From positions 1-38,777 of the forward strand of contig CAMBRG010000020.1 of assembly GCA_945869845.1 (NCBI GenBank): a stretch of DNA of 38,777 nucleotides. The letters are read 5' to 3'. The notes below the pieces were generated by a model. That model did not search any database, was not told where the DNA came from, and saw only the letters and a list, made by a program, of their open reading frames with translations. This document shows, piece by piece, positions 8,039 to 16,557 of the stretch. The translations under genes were made by a program, and so were the position numbers. The first letter of the stretch is position 1; the number at the start of each line of letters is the position of its first letter. This stretch comes from Opitutus sp. GAS368. Lineage in GTDB: Bacteria > Verrucomicrobiota > Verrucomicrobiia > Opitutales > Opitutaceae.

Positions 8039-8440
8039 TTGGCTGATTTTCGCCGCTGGGCACGGCTGAATCGGACGGGCGATACCCATCAAGGAGTGAA
8101 AGGCCGCCATCGGCGGATTGCGCCGGTTGAATCGAACGACGAACGCAGCGGTGCAGCGCTGAAGATCTTTGGGCTCTGCGCCATGATAGGTTCCGGCTAA
8201 GCACGTCTTCAGGTTGCTAAAAGCGCGAGGGCGGTGGAGGGCCCAGTGACCACTCGGCTGGTGGACGAATCCGCCCCGGGCTGATCGCATCGGCGCGAGC
8301 GGCGGTGCCAAGACGCAGGCGACCGGTTCGTTCGCGTTGCTGACCTTGGGCATCGACCGAGGCAAAGACCGCACCAAAGAGCAGTGATTTGTTCGGATGT
8401 GCGGCTACCCCACAGCCGGGCTTTCCCTTGGGCGGGACTC
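8021..8440 (-). pseudogene. IS1595-family transposase remnant
   Basis: The minus-strand frame from ATG 8377 to TAA 8021 reads FSNLKTCLAGTYHG, DLQRCTAAFVVRFNRRNPPM and AFHSLMGIA. This matches the conserved C-terminal part of IS1595 (ISXO2-like) transposases, where NLK..L.GT.HG and F.FRFNRR are signatures. A second minus frame over roughly 8280-8440 carries the preceding catalytic-domain strand (SLLFGAVFASVD, RTGRLRL), so a frameshift and a loss of some residues separate the two pieces. The N-terminal zinc-ribbon and helix-turn-helix part is absent, and no terminal inverted repeats are clear. The copy is inactive. It abuts the 3' end of the aminotransferase gene (8447) and accounts for most of the 527-bp gap between genes. 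Confidence 0.8.
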
Positions 8441-8446
8441 GGCGGG

Positions 8447-9538
8447 TCAGGGGGTCGCCGACTTCGGCGTTTCGGCGAGAGCGGCGTCGAGGGATTTGAG
8501 CATCGCGGCGATGGTTTCGTCGGTTTCGTCGCCCATGTTGGAGATGCGGAAGGTTTTCCCCTTCAGTTTGCCGTAGCCTCCGTCGATCACGAGGCCGTGC
8601 TTCGATTTCAGAATTTTGTTCAACGCGCCGAGGTCGAGGTTTTGCGTGTTGGCGAAGCAGTTCAACGATAGCGAGCCGTAGCCCTCCTTGGGGAATAGCT
8701 TGAAACCCTTGGCGAAAACGAAGTCGCGGACGGTGGAATTGAGGCGGGCGTGACGGGCAAAGCGGGCCGCGTGGCCCTCGGTTTTGATGTCATCGAGCTT
8801 CGACTTGAGGGCGTAGATGAGCGGGATGACCGGGGTGCTGGGCGTCATACCATTCTCGTGGTTTTTTTGAAACTCGATCAGGTCGAAATAGTAGCCGCGG
8901 GTAGGGCATTTGGCGGCGCGTTCGAGGGCGCGTTTCGAGACGGAGCAGAGGGCCAGCCCGGGCGGGAGGGCGAGGGCCTTTTGCGAACCGGTGATGAGGA
9001 TATCGATGCCGAGTTCGTCCTTATGGATGGGCAGCACGCTGAAGGAACTGACGGTATCGATGATCGAGATCACCTCCGGGAAATCGCGCAGGACGGCCAT
9101 AATCGCCGGCAAATCGCTCATGCAGCCACAGGAGGTTTCATTGTGAATGAGAGTGATCGCGTCGTAGCCGCCGGTGGCGAGTTCGCGGCGGATGGCTTCG
9201 GGGTCGACGGGTTGACCCCAGTCAAACTTGAGGGCGGTGGCGGCGAGCCCGCAGCGCAGGGCGACATCGTTCCACTTGTCGGAGAACGCGCCGTTCATGC
9301 AGGTGAGCACCTTCTTTTGGCAGACGTTCCGCAGCGCGCCTTCCATCACGCCCCACGCGGAGCTGGTCGAGAGATAGACCGGATCTTTCGTGGCGGCCAG
9401 GGCCTGGAGCTCGGGCTGGATGGAATTGTAGAGCGCGACAAAGTCGGTGCTGCGATGGCCGATCATGGGCTGCGCCATGGCGCGGAGCGTTTTTTCCGAG
9501 ACGGCGATGGGGCCGGGGATGAAGAGTTTGTAGCTCAT
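8447..9538 (-). CDS. Class V PLP-dependent aminotransferase (alanine/serine-glyoxylate type)
   Basis: 363 residues, the normal length for small class V aminotransferases. FIPGPIAVSEKTLRAM opens the fold, and MIGHRSTDF supplies the substrate-side Arg region. SSAWGVMEGALRN binds the cofactor phosphate, SIIDTVSSFSVLP gives the pyridine-nitrogen Asp, and ITGSQKALALPPGLA carries the Schiff-base lysine at about K187. The family interconverts alanine, serine and glyoxylate, or supplies phosphoserine in some bacteria; sequence alone does not settle which. It is a single gene, divergent from lpxK with about 90 bp between starts, and its 3' end touches the IS1595 remnant without truncating the protein. 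Confidence 0.9.
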   Translation of the reverse strand: MSYKLFIPGPIAVSEKTLRAMAQPMIGHRSTDFVALYNSIQPELQALAATKDPVYLSTSSAWGVMEGALRNVCQKKVLTCMNGAFSDKWNDVALRCGLAATALKFDWGQPVDPEAIRRELATGGYDAITLIHNETSCGCMSDLPAIMAVLRDFPEVISIIDTVSSFSVLPIHKDELGIDILITGSQKALALPPGLALCSVSKRALERAAKCPTRGYYFDLIEFQKNHENGMTPSTPVIPLIYALKSKLDDIKTEGHAARFARHARLNSTVRDFVFAKGFKLFPKEGYGSLSLNCFANTQNLDLGALNKILKSKHGLVIDGGYGKLKGKTFRISNMGDETDETIAAMLKSLDAALAETPKSATP

Positions 9539-9627
9539 AAAAGTGGCCCGTGGGCATTGCGAAAACAGTTTACGCGCCGGAGGCCGTCAATCTTCATCAC
9601 TGGCATCAAGGCGTCCATAAAAACCCC

Positions 9628-10830
9628 ATGCCGCTGCACTGGTTGAAGAAGAAGTTTCGCACGTTTGAGCTCTACACGGTGGACATCGTGCTCGACCGGC
9701 GCGCGGATGCCGGAGCGAGTGTTTATGGGGCGTTTTTGCAGGCGCTGTCGTGGTTGTTCAACGGGATCGTGCAGACGCGGCTTTGGCTCTATCGGCACCG
9801 TATTTTTCACGACCACCCGCTGGGTTGTCTCGTCGTGGTCGTGGGCAATCTTACCGTCGGCGGCACCGGCAAGACGCCGGTGGTGGAAAAATTTGCGCGG
9901 GCGCTGCGCGACCGGGGCCGCAAAGTCGCCATCCTCAGTCGCGGCTATAAAAGCAAGGCGCCGCCGTTTTGGAAAAAGTGGTGGTTTAAGCTCACGCATA
10001 CGGCCGAGGCGCCGCCCCGGGTCGTGAGCGACGGCGTGCGGGTGTTGCTCGATAGCGAGACGGCCGGCGACGAACCGTTCATGTTGGCGAAAAATCTGCC
10101 CGGGGTCGTCGTGCTCGTGGATAAAAACCGCGTGAAGGCCGGCGCGTATGCGATCAAGAAATTCGGTTGCGACACTCTGATTCTGGACGACGGCTTCCAG
10201 TATCTGCCGCTTAAAGGGCGGCTGAATCTGCTGCTGGTGGACAAGACCAATCCCTTCGGCAACGGCCACATGCTGCCGCGCGGCGTGCTGCGCGAACCGA
10301 TCAAGCACCTGAACCGGGCGAGTTATATTTTCCTGACGAAATCAAACGGCGAACGGGATAACGAATTGGAGGCCCTGATTCGGGAGCACAATCCGAAGGC
10401 CGACATCATCGAGTGCGCGCACCGGCCGCAGTATCTGCAACGCTTCGGGGTCGCGGTCGATGCGCCGGAGGCCCGCGTGCCGCTGGCGTGGCTGAAAGGG
10501 CGGCGGGTCTTTGCTTTCAGTGGCATCGCGACGCCGGAAAGCTTCGAGAAATTTTTGCGCGATCTCGGGGCGCTCGTCATGGGCCGCGAGCGCTATTTGG
10601 ACCATTATCGCTACGAGGAGGAGGATTTGGCCGAGCTGTTTGCTGCGGCTCAGCGCGGAGGCGCGGAGTGCTTGGTGACGACCGAGAAGGACGCGGTGCG
10701 CATCGCGGAAACTCGGGCGTGTCCGCTGCCGCTTTTCTATCTGCGGCTTGAGATCGACATCATCCGGGGTGCAGCGGACTTCGAAGAAGCCGTGGGGCGC
10801 ATTTGTTTTCCGCGGGACGGGACGCGGTAG
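9628..10830 (+). CDS. lpxK: Tetraacyldisaccharide 4'-kinase
   Basis: Phosphorylates the 4' position of the lipid A disaccharide at the inner face of the cytoplasmic membrane. The 400-residue protein starts with a membrane-associating segment ([20 protein letters not shown], about 30-50), then the Walker A site [16 protein letters not shown]. Further family motifs are [34 protein letters not shown] and LLPRG-like [11 protein letters not shown] later [14 protein letters not shown] and TTEKDAVR complete the family pattern. ATG 9628 is chosen over GTG 9550 because family homology begins there. It is direct evidence for an LPS-type outer membrane. The M29 peptidase follows after 52 bp with no terminator between, so co-transcription is likely. 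Confidence 0.95.
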   Translation: MPLHWLKKKFRTFELYTVDIVLDRRADAGASVYGAFLQALSWLFNGIVQTRLWLYRHRIFHDHPLGCLVVVVGNLTVGGTGKTPVVEKFARALRDRGRKVAILSRGYKSKAPPFWKKWWFKLTHTAEAPPRVVSDGVRVLLDSETAGDEPFMLAKNLPGVVVLVDKNRVKAGAYAIKKFGCDTLILDDGFQYLPLKGRLNLLLVDKTNPFGNGHMLPRGVLREPIKHLNRASYIFLTKSNGERDNELEALIREHNPKADIIECAHRPQYLQRFGVAVDAPEARVPLAWLKGRRVFAFSGIATPESFEKFLRDLGALVMGRERYLDHYRYEEEDLAELFAAAQRGGAECLVTTEKDAVRIAETRACPLPLFYLRLEIDIIRGAADFEEAVGRICFPRDGTR

Positions 10831-10882
10831 CTTTCGCTTGCAGGCGGCGGGCGGCGTGACGTTAGCTGAGCGCTTAAATTAC

Positions 10883-12004
10883 ATGATCATCGACTCCCGT
10901 TACATCCAACTTGCGGCCGGTCTCACCGGATTTTCCACCGCCCTTAAACCGGGTGAACGCGTGCTCATTGATGCTTTCGACGTGCCTGACGCGATGGTCA
11001 TCGCCCTCGTGCGCGCGACCCGGGCCAGAGGCGCGACCCCTTACGTGCAGCTGCACCGGGCGCGGGTCTCGCGCGAGCTCGCGCTTGGCGCGACTGAGGC
11101 GCAATACGAGCCCCACGCCGCCGTCGAATTGCAGCGGATGCAGAAGATGGACGCCTACATCGCCCTGCGCGGCGCGGATAACATTTTTGAAAACTCCGAC
11201 GTGCCCTCGGCGCGGACGCAGCTGATCTCCCGGCTGATGAAACCGGTGCTCGACCATCGCGTGGGCAAGACCAAATGGGTCGTGCTGCGTTGGCCGACTT
11301 CGGCGATGGCGCAACAGGCGGGGAAGAGTACCGAGGCGTTTGAGGATTTCTATTTCAAGGTCTGCAATCTCGACTACAGCCTGCTCACGCCCGGCATGAA
11401 AGTGCTGGGCGACCTGATGGCGAAAACCGACCGCGTGCAGATCAAGGGTCCGGGGACCGATCTCACGTTTTCCATCAAAGGCATCGGCTCGCAGCCCTGC
11501 GGCGGCCTGCGCAACATCCCCGACGGCGAAGTTTTCTCGTGCCCGGTGAAGGACTCCGTCGAAGGTGTGATCCAGTATAACGCGCCGACGGTCTACCTCG
11601 GCGCTTCCTTCGACAATATCCGGCTAGTTTTCAAAAAAGGGAGAATCGTCGAAGCGACGGCCAATAACACGAAACGCCTCAATGAGATTTTGGACAGCGA
11701 CGCCGGGGCGCGCTACATCGGCGAGTTCGCGATCGGCTTCAACCCGCACATTCTCGAGCCGATGCGCGATATCCTTTTCGACGAAAAAATCGCGGGCTCC
11801 TTCCACTTCACGCCCGGGCAGGCCTACGAAGGCGTCGGCAACGGCAACAAATCCCAAGTGCATTGGGACATGGTGTGCATCCAACGGCCTGAGTATGGCG
11901 GCGGCGAAATCTGGTTCGACGGCAAGTTGATCCGCAAGGACGGCATCTTTGTGCCGAAGGCGCTCCACAAGTTGAACCCTGACTATCTGCTGGGGAAGAA
12001 GTAG
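10883..12004 (+). CDS. M29-family metallo-aminopeptidase (AmpS-like)
   Basis: Removes N-terminal residues from peptides using two metal ions, in the cytoplasm. The 373-residue protein shows the AmpS/PepS/M29 pattern: [18 protein letters not shown], then [12 protein letters not shown] with the first metal-ligand Glu. Next come [10 protein letters not shown] with the second Glu region, and [20 protein letters not shown] with His ligands ending in VHWDMV. ATG 10883 is chosen; the frame is open for 45 codons upstream over the lpxK 3' end but that stretch is not family-like. It follows lpxK. The stop codon lies at the edge of a REP-like doublet that separates it from the deaminase gene. Confidence 0.9.
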   Translation: MIIDSRYIQLAAGLTGFSTALKPGERVLIDAFDVPDAMVIALVRATRARGATPYVQLHRARVSRELALGATEAQYEPHAAVELQRMQKMDAYIALRGADNIFENSDVPSARTQLISRLMKPVLDHRVGKTKWVVLRWPTSAMAQQAGKSTEAFEDFYFKVCNLDYSLLTPGMKVLGDLMAKTDRVQIKGPGTDLTFSIKGIGSQPCGGLRNIPDGEVFSCPVKDSVEGVIQYNAPTVYLGASFDNIRLVFKKGRIVEATANNTKRLNEILDSDAGARYIGEFAIGFNPHILEPMRDILFDEKIAGSFHFTPGQAYEGVGNGNKSQVHWDMVCIQRPEYGGGEIWFDGKLIRKDGIFVPKALHKLNPDYLLGKK

Positions 12005-12049
12005 GAGCGCGCGTGCGCGCGATTTAGTCGCCCGCAAGCGGGCGCCGAC
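12001..12049. repeat. REP-like doublet: two GC-rich palindromic units in inverted orientation
   Basis: Unit 1 (12001-12022) reads GTAGGAGCGCGCGTGCGCGC plus GA. Unit 2 (12028-12049) is, on the opposite strand, GTCGGCGCCCGCTTGCGGGC plus GA: the same outline inverted. Each can fold by itself, for example CGCCCGC-AA-GCGGGCG at 12029-12044. The outline GTAGGAGC..GC.TGC..GCGA is that of bacterial REP elements. Unit 1 overlaps the peptidase stop codon. A role as transcript-end stabiliser is inferred. Confidence 0.6.
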
Positions 12050-12060
12050 CCCAAGCTGCC

Positions 12061-13044
12061 ATGCGTGACTTCGTCCAAGCGCTGCCGAAGACCGAGACGC
12101 ACCTCCACATCGAGGCCGGCTTGCCGTATCAGCTGCTGAGGGCCTGGCAGCCGGACACCTATCCGGCGGCGCCGTTCTTCCACGAACCGGACTACCGGTT
12201 TCCGAGTTTCCAGAAATTCGACGAGATTTTGCTCGGGCATGCGCTGCCGTGGTTCATCTCGGCGGAGCGTTACTATGAATCGGCCCGGGTGACGTTTGCC
12301 CGGCATGTCGTCGAAAACGTGCGCTACGTGGAAACAAGTTTCCACCTGCCGATCACGCAGTTCATCGGCGTGCCTGGCCGCGAGATCATTGCGGCGATCA
12401 GGGCGGCGGTGCCTCCGGGATTGGAGGTGCGGATCTTTGCGGGCATGTTGCGGACGGATTACGCCGGGCCGATGCAGGCGGTGATCGATGATTTGGAGAA
12501 CTGGGACGACCTCGCGGGCGTGGATTTGCACGGCCTGGAGTCGCTGCCGACCGAACCCTGGACGGCCAAGGTCTGGGCCCGGCTGCGGGCGGCGGGGAAA
12601 GTAACGAAGGCCCACGCCGGGGAATTCGACGGTCCGCACCGGGTGCGTGAGGCCATCGAGATCTTGGGCGTGACCCGGGTCCAGCATGGGATCCGGGCGA
12701 TCGAGGATGCGGCGGTGGTCGCGTTGGCGCGGGACCGCGGGGTGACGTTTGATACCTGTCCGATCAGCAATTTGAAACTGCGGGTGGTGCCCACGCTGGC
12801 CGAGCATCCGTTGCGACGGCTGCTGCAGGCGGGCGTGCGCTGCACGGTGAGCACGGATGATCCGCTGGTTTTTGCGAACCGGGTGAGCGACGAGTATCTG
12901 GCGCTGGTCAATGAGGCCGGATTCTCCCGCGGGGAACTGGCTCAATTGGCCCGCAACGGTTGGGCCGTGGCGGACGTGCCGGGAGCGGTCCGACAGAAGT
13001 GGCTCGCGGAGATCGACCGGTTGGCGATGGTGATGGCCGGGTGA
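12061..13044 (+). CDS. Adenosine deaminase family protein
   Basis: A zinc amidohydrolase of the adenosine deaminase fold, expected to deaminate a purine nucleoside or base in the cytoplasm. In 327 residues the ligand set is complete: H14 and H16 in TETHLHIE, the catalytic pair in KAHAGE, the His of [10 protein letters not shown], and the metal Asp in STDDPLVF. The substrate-loop motif CPISNLKL is also present. It departs from classical adenosine deaminase in the opening motif ([12 protein letters not shown] against AELHLHLEG), so adenosine is likely but adenine or a futalosine-type substrate is not excluded. The start ATG 12061 sits 12 bp after the REP doublet without a clear Shine-Dalgarno site. 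The stop overlaps the next gene's GTG start (GTGA). Confidence 0.85.
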   Translation: MRDFVQALPKTETHLHIEAGLPYQLLRAWQPDTYPAAPFFHEPDYRFPSFQKFDEILLGHALPWFISAERYYESARVTFARHVVENVRYVETSFHLPITQFIGVPGREIIAAIRAAVPPGLEVRIFAGMLRTDYAGPMQAVIDDLENWDDLAGVDLHGLESLPTEPWTAKVWARLRAAGKVTKAHAGEFDGPHRVREAIEILGVTRVQHGIRAIEDAAVVALARDRGVTFDTCPISNLKLRVVPTLAEHPLRRLLQAGVRCTVSTDDPLVFANRVSDEYLALVNEAGFSRGELAQLARNGWAVADVPGAVRQKWLAEIDRLAMVMAG

Positions 13045-14099
13045 TCCGCCCGCAAAAATCCGTGACCGAACAAATCTACACCATTCCGCCCACCATCCGC
13101 CGCAACCGCGCCGATAAAATTCTTGCCCGGGCGTTCCCCGAGCACAGCCGCGTGGCGTTTCACCGCTCGTTTGACGCGGGTCTGGTGCGGATGGCGGGAA
13201 AGCCGATTCCGCGGGACCAAGAAGTCGTGGGTGGCATGGAGATCAGTTTTGCTTTTCCCGATCTGATTCCCTCGGGGGTGCGGGCGGTGGAGATTCCGCT
13301 GGCCGTGATATTCGAGGACAAGCACATGCTCGCGATCAACAAGGCTGCGGGCATGGTCGTGCATCCCGGGGCGGGCACGCGGGATGACACCCTCGTCCAT
13401 GCGCTCCTCGCGCACTGCAAAGGCAAGTTGAGCGGAGTCGGTGGCGTGGAACGGCCGGGCATCGTGCACCGGTTGGACCGCGAAACCTCGGGGGTGATTT
13501 TGGTGGCGAAGAGCGACCTCGCGCACCGCGGGCTCGCGGAGCAATTCAAGGAACGCGAGCTGCAGAAAGAATATCTCACGCTCGTGACGGGCGCGCCCGG
13601 TCTGTTGAGCGGCAGCATGAGAAAGGCGATCGGGCGCAATCAGCAGCACCGGCACAAGATGACGGCCATCGACGAGGAAGACGAAAGCGGCCGCGGCCGC
13701 GACGCGCACACCGATTGGGCGGTGGTGGAAGGATTCGGGAAGATTGCGACGCTCATGCGTTGCACGATTCACACCGGCCGAACGCACCAGATCCGAGTCC
13801 ACATGAAGGCGCTCGGGCACACGGTTTTGGGTGACGAGATCTACGGTTGGAAACCCGACCCTCGTCTGCCGAAGCAACCGGAACGGGTGATGTTGCACGC
13901 GGAGCACATCGTGGTGACGCATCCGATCTCGGGAAAAATTCTGGACCTGAAGGCCCCGTTGCCGGCGGATTTTGAAGCCCAACTGGCGCAACTGCGTAAG
14001 CTCACCCGCAGCGAAGAGAGGCGGAAGCTGATCGCGGCCGAGCCGGTGAAGCGAAAAGGTAAACCGGCGCCCCCTCCGGCGCACGTGCGGGAAGCGTAA
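13041..14099 (+). CDS. RluA/RluD-family pseudouridine synthase
   Basis: 352 residues with an N-terminal S4-like RNA-binding part (about 10-60: [13 protein letters not shown], a [11 protein letters not shown] segment) and the full catalytic core. Core motifs are [18 protein letters not shown], the catalytic-Asp motif [37 protein letters not shown], and [14 protein letters not shown]. RluD, which acts on 23S rRNA, is the closest family member by motif set, but the exact uridine is unproven. A basic Pro-rich tail ([13 protein letters not shown]) ends the protein. The start is GTG 13041, overlapping the deaminase stop (GTGA); GTG 13062 is an alternative. This is the second RluA-family gene in the window, the other being at 5245. 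Confidence 0.92.
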   Translation: MIRPQKSVTEQIYTIPPTIRRNRADKILARAFPEHSRVAFHRSFDAGLVRMAGKPIPRDQEVVGGMEISFAFPDLIPSGVRAVEIPLAVIFEDKHMLAINKAAGMVVHPGAGTRDDTLVHALLAHCKGKLSGVGGVERPGIVHRLDRETSGVILVAKSDLAHRGLAEQFKERELQKEYLTLVTGAPGLLSGSMRKAIGRNQQHRHKMTAIDEEDESGRGRDAHTDWAVVEGFGKIATLMRCTIHTGRTHQIRVHMKALGHTVLGDEIYGWKPDPRLPKQPERVMLHAEHIVVTHPISGKILDLKAPLPADFEAQLAQLRKLTRSEERRKLIAAEPVKRKGKPAPPPAHVREA

Positions 14100-14106
14100 C
14101 GGGATT

Positions 14107-14508
14107 CTACCGGACTTCGTAAACCTCCACGAGGGCAACGCCACCGGCACCGGTGGGGGATTCGATCACGGCCGTGTAAGCGCCAGGAGCAAGGGTGACG
14201 AGCAAAGCAGAGTCGGCGCTGCCGGGGAAAAGCGGTAGAGTCGGTGCGAGGGGGTCCCAGGCGAGGCAAAACACCTTGGTCGGCGGGGCGGGCGGGGCGG
14301 TTTCCAAGACTAGAGTTGCAGGCCTTCGCGGGGGAAATCCGCCATGAACTCGGTCGCGAGTCTCCCGCCCGCAGGTAGCGGGATGAGCGTCGTGACGGGT
14401 TGCGCCGAGCTGGTGACGACCGTGATCCACAGCCACAAAAACGCGACGGCGGGATGAAAACGTGGGGTCATGGCTGGAAAAAAGTGCGGGCTCATTTTGC
14501 GCGGGCAC
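14107..14508 (-). pseudogene. Frameshifted small secreted protein with VEVYEV-type C-terminus
   Basis: Two minus-strand frames share this stretch. One (14495-14310) encodes a signal peptide (FHPAVAFLWLWITVVTSSAQ) and a mature start ending in GLQL at a TAG. The other, open to 14107, becomes protein-like just where the first stops (TLVLETAPPAPP onward) and ends ALLVTLAPGAYTAVIE...GVALVEVYEVR. That ending is a C-terminal motif I associate with large secreted proteins of Verrucomicrobia. A single frameshift near 14310-14325 would join them into one exported protein of about 125 residues. It is either a genuine broken gene, a remnant of a larger secreted protein, or a sequencing slip. It converges with the synthase gene that ends at 14099. 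Confidence 0.55.
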
Positions 14509-14533
14509 CGGCGGTCGGTCGGGTTTTGAGTTT

Positions 14534-15469
14534 CTAGTCCAGGGCTTCGGCGGCGATGCCCCAGCGGAGGTTATAAAGTGAGTTCTCGAAGGCTGAAAAA
14601 TTTCCCAGCTCGGCCAAGGTAATCACGGTCGCGAGGGCCGCCGGAAAAACATCAGCGCGGGCGGGGGGCAGGCCCGGGATTTTCTTTCGGTCAACGAGCG
14701 GGAGTTTACCCAACTCATCAAGGAGCGTGACCAGGCTCGCGCGGGGGAGGTTTGTCGCGGTCTCGGCGAGGGTGTGGCCAGCACGGGCGCCATGAATCGT
14801 GCGCACGGCGCTGAAAGTGCCGCCGGTGCCGATGGCGGTGGCCGTCGGCGGAAGGGAGAATTTAAAGCTGGAGCGCCCGATGAGGTCGCGGGTGTAGGTG
14901 GCGATCGCGATGACTTGGTGGGTGGTGAGCGGGGCCGTCGGGTCCTGAACCAATTTTTCAGTGAGGCGCACGCAGCCGAGTTGCAGACTCACGGCTTGCT
15001 CGATCCGGCGGTCGCGAAACGCGAGGCACTCCAAGCTCCCGCCGCCGAGGTCGAAGACGTAGAAGTCGCGCAAAGCACCGAGGGCGGGATCACAGGTCAG
15101 ACCGCGGCCGATGAGATTGGCCTCCTCCTCGCCGGAGAGCAGTCGGATCGGGCGACCGGTGGCGGCGAGGACTTGGGCGATAAATTCGGCGCCGTTGAGC
15201 GCGTCGCGGACGGCGCTCGTGGCGACAAGGATGATTTTGGTCGGCGAGTGGGTGGCGGCGTCGGCCAAGAGGGACCGGATGGCGTCTAGGCCACGAGCCA
15301 TCCCCTCGGCGGTGAGGCGGGGTTCGGCGCGGCTGAGGCCGGCGCTGATCCGCGCGTCGATCGTGCGGTAGTGGCGCGAGCTAAGTCCGCCGGCGGCGTC
15401 GCGCGCCGCCACGAGGATTTTTATGGAATTCGAACCGATATCGATGACGGCGACGGAAGGACCGGACAT
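14534..15469 (-). CDS. Ppx/GppA-family phosphatase
   Basis: An ASKHA-fold enzyme acting on polyphosphate or pppGpp in the cytoplasm. In 311 residues it shows phosphate-1 VAVIDIGSNSIKILVA, ILVATSAVRDALNG, LLSGEEEANLIG and phosphate-2 FDLGGGSLE, followed by LGCVRLTE and ATAIGTGGTF. The length equals the short single-module form without the C-terminal HD-like domain of E. coli GppA, so exopolyphosphatase or guanosine pentaphosphatase activity cannot be told apart. The start is ATG 15469; an ATG six codons upstream falls in a CACGAAA-type repeat. rsmI ends 67 bp upstream on the same strand, so the two may be co-transcribed. Confidence 0.9.
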   Translation of the reverse strand: MSGPSVAVIDIGSNSIKILVAARDAAGGLSSRHYRTIDARISAGLSRAEPRLTAEGMARGLDAIRSLLADAATHSPTKIILVATSAVRDALNGAEFIAQVLAATGRPIRLLSGEEEANLIGRGLTCDPALGALRDFYVFDLGGGSLECLAFRDRRIEQAVSLQLGCVRLTEKLVQDPTAPLTTHQVIAIATYTRDLIGRSSFKFSLPPTATAIGTGGTFSAVRTIHGARAGHTLAETATNLPRASLVTLLDELGKLPLVDRKKIPGLPPARADVFPAALATVITLAELGNFSAFENSLYNLRWGIAAEALD

Positions 15470-15474
15470 GGCCA

Positions 15475-15522
15475 CCACGAAACACACGAAATACCCGAAA
15501 GAAAAGCCGACATAGCTTTCGG
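15475..15522. repeat. CCACGAAACACACGAAA motif and adjacent 7-bp inverted repeat
   Basis: The gap between rsmI and the phosphatase gene begins with CCACGAAACACACGAAA (15475-15491). It is followed by CCGAAAG (15495-15501) and its inverse CTTTCGG (15516-15522). I recall the first motif as a common intergenic word in this phylum; that recollection needs a genome search. The inverted repeat lacks a T-run, so it is not a standard terminator. Confidence 0.35.
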
Positions 15523-15536
15523 AGCGTTAGCGGGGA

Positions 15537-16259
15537 CTAAAGCACGAAGTCGGCGGGGGCGATCAGGACGACGAATTCGCCCTTGAGACTGCCTTTGAGC
15601 AGCCGCTCGCAGACATCGGCGGCGCGGCCGACGTACCAGGTTTCGTGGAGTTTGGTCACTTCGCGGGCGATACAGACGACGCGATCGGGGCCGAGTTTTT
15701 CGACAATTTCGGCGGCGAATTTGTCGATCCGGTGGCAGCTCTCGTAGAGCGCGAGGGTGAACTCGAAGGTGCGGTATTTTTCCAAGAACGCGGTGCGGGC
15801 GGAGGTTTTTGCGATGAGAAAACCGGCGAAGAGAAAACCGTTGGTGGGGAGACCGCTGGCGCTGAGGACGGCCGCGACCGCGCAGGCGCCGGGCACGGGG
15901 ATCACCGGTAGGCCGAGGCGGCGGCAGGCGCGCACGAGCCGGAAACCGGGATCGCTGATGGCGGGCGTACCGGCGTCGCTGACAAGGGCCACGGATTGGC
16001 CTGCGGCGATTTTTTGCGCAATGAATTCCGCGGCGGCGGTCTCGTTGTGGTCGTGATAGGAAACGAGCGGCCGGTGCAGGCCGAAGCGCGTGAGCAGGCC
16101 GCCGGTGGTGCGGGTGTCTTCGCAGGCGACGAGATCAACGGCGCCGAGGATGGCGCGGGCGCGTTCGGTGAGATCGGCGAGATTGCCGATGGGCGTGGCG
16201 ACGACGTAGAGCGTGCCGGGCGACGGAATGAGCGAAGGATTGGTGGCGGGCTCGGTCAT
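15537..16259 (-). CDS. rsmI: 16S rRNA (cytidine1402-2'-O)-methyltransferase
   Basis: Methylates the 2'-OH of C1402 in 16S rRNA using S-adenosylmethionine, tuning decoding at the P site. The 240-residue protein has the tetrapyrrole-methylase fold with GTLYVVATPIGNLADLTERA, VDLVACEDTRTTGGLL, SYHDHNE, VALVSDAGTPAISDPGFRLV and VIPVPGACAVAAVLSASGL. The late YESCHRI and CIAREVTKLHETW segments complete the RsmI pattern. The family often has a C-terminal helical extension to about 280 residues; this one is short and ends after FVVLIAP. ATG 16259 is chosen over the in-frame ATG four codons upstream because MTEPATNP leads into the fold with the expected spacing. Confidence 0.95.
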   Translation of the reverse strand: MTEPATNPSLIPSPGTLYVVATPIGNLADLTERARAILGAVDLVACEDTRTTGGLLTRFGLHRPLVSYHDHNETAAAEFIAQKIAAGQSVALVSDAGTPAISDPGFRLVRACRRLGLPVIPVPGACAVAAVLSASGLPTNGFLFAGFLIAKTSARTAFLEKYRTFEFTLALYESCHRIDKFAAEIVEKLGPDRVVCIAREVTKLHETWYVGRAADVCERLLKGSLKGEFVVLIAPADFVL

Positions 16260-16382
16260 GCGTGGGCACAAAAAATCCGGCGCGAGGCCGGATATGGCGA
16301 GAGGGAAGTGGCGAGGGAGTTTGGCGAACCCGCCGCTTCGCCCCGTCCGCCACGAAGGAAGACGAGGCGAAGGGACAGTGAC

Positions 16383-16547
16383 TTAGCGGCCGCCCTGTTG
16401 GCCCATCCCGGGGATTTGGCCTTCCCAACCGGCGGGGCGGCTCCAAGGGATGGCGGTGTCTTTCTGGCGACGGGTTTCGCAGCCGCCAAAGAGGGCGACG
16501 AAGGTGGCGAGAAGCAGGAACAGGAGGGATTTTTTGAGCGAGTTCAT
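16383..16547 (-). CDS. Small lipoprotein (54 aa)
   Basis: A 54-residue reading frame below the usual length cut-off: MNSLKKSLLFLLLATFVALF followed by GGCETRRQKD, giving a positively charged start, a hydrophobic core and a lipobox-like LFGGC with Cys23 as the lipidated residue. The mature part is only about 32 residues (DTAIPWSRPAGWEGQIPGMG, then QQGGR). I recall IPW.RP..WEG-type small lipoproteins in this phylum, but that is memory and not a search. ATG 16547 lies 10 bases after the stop of the coiled-coil gene, so the two are likely one operon. LspA, which would cleave its signal, is encoded at 32552-33091. Its function is unknown. Confidence 0.8.
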   Translation of the reverse strand: MNSLKKSLLFLLLATFVALFGGCETRRQKDTAIPWSRPAGWEGQIPGMGQQGGR

Positions 16548-16557
16548 CGTAGATTAG

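Noticed and set aside
9550-9627. N-terminal extension of LpxK from GTG 9550
   Set aside because: The 26 extra residues are not family-like; ATG 9628 starts the conserved part.
12942-14150. 402-codon minus-strand frame opposite the second pseudouridine synthase
   Set aside because: Complement of a gene with full catalytic motifs; no recognisable protein.
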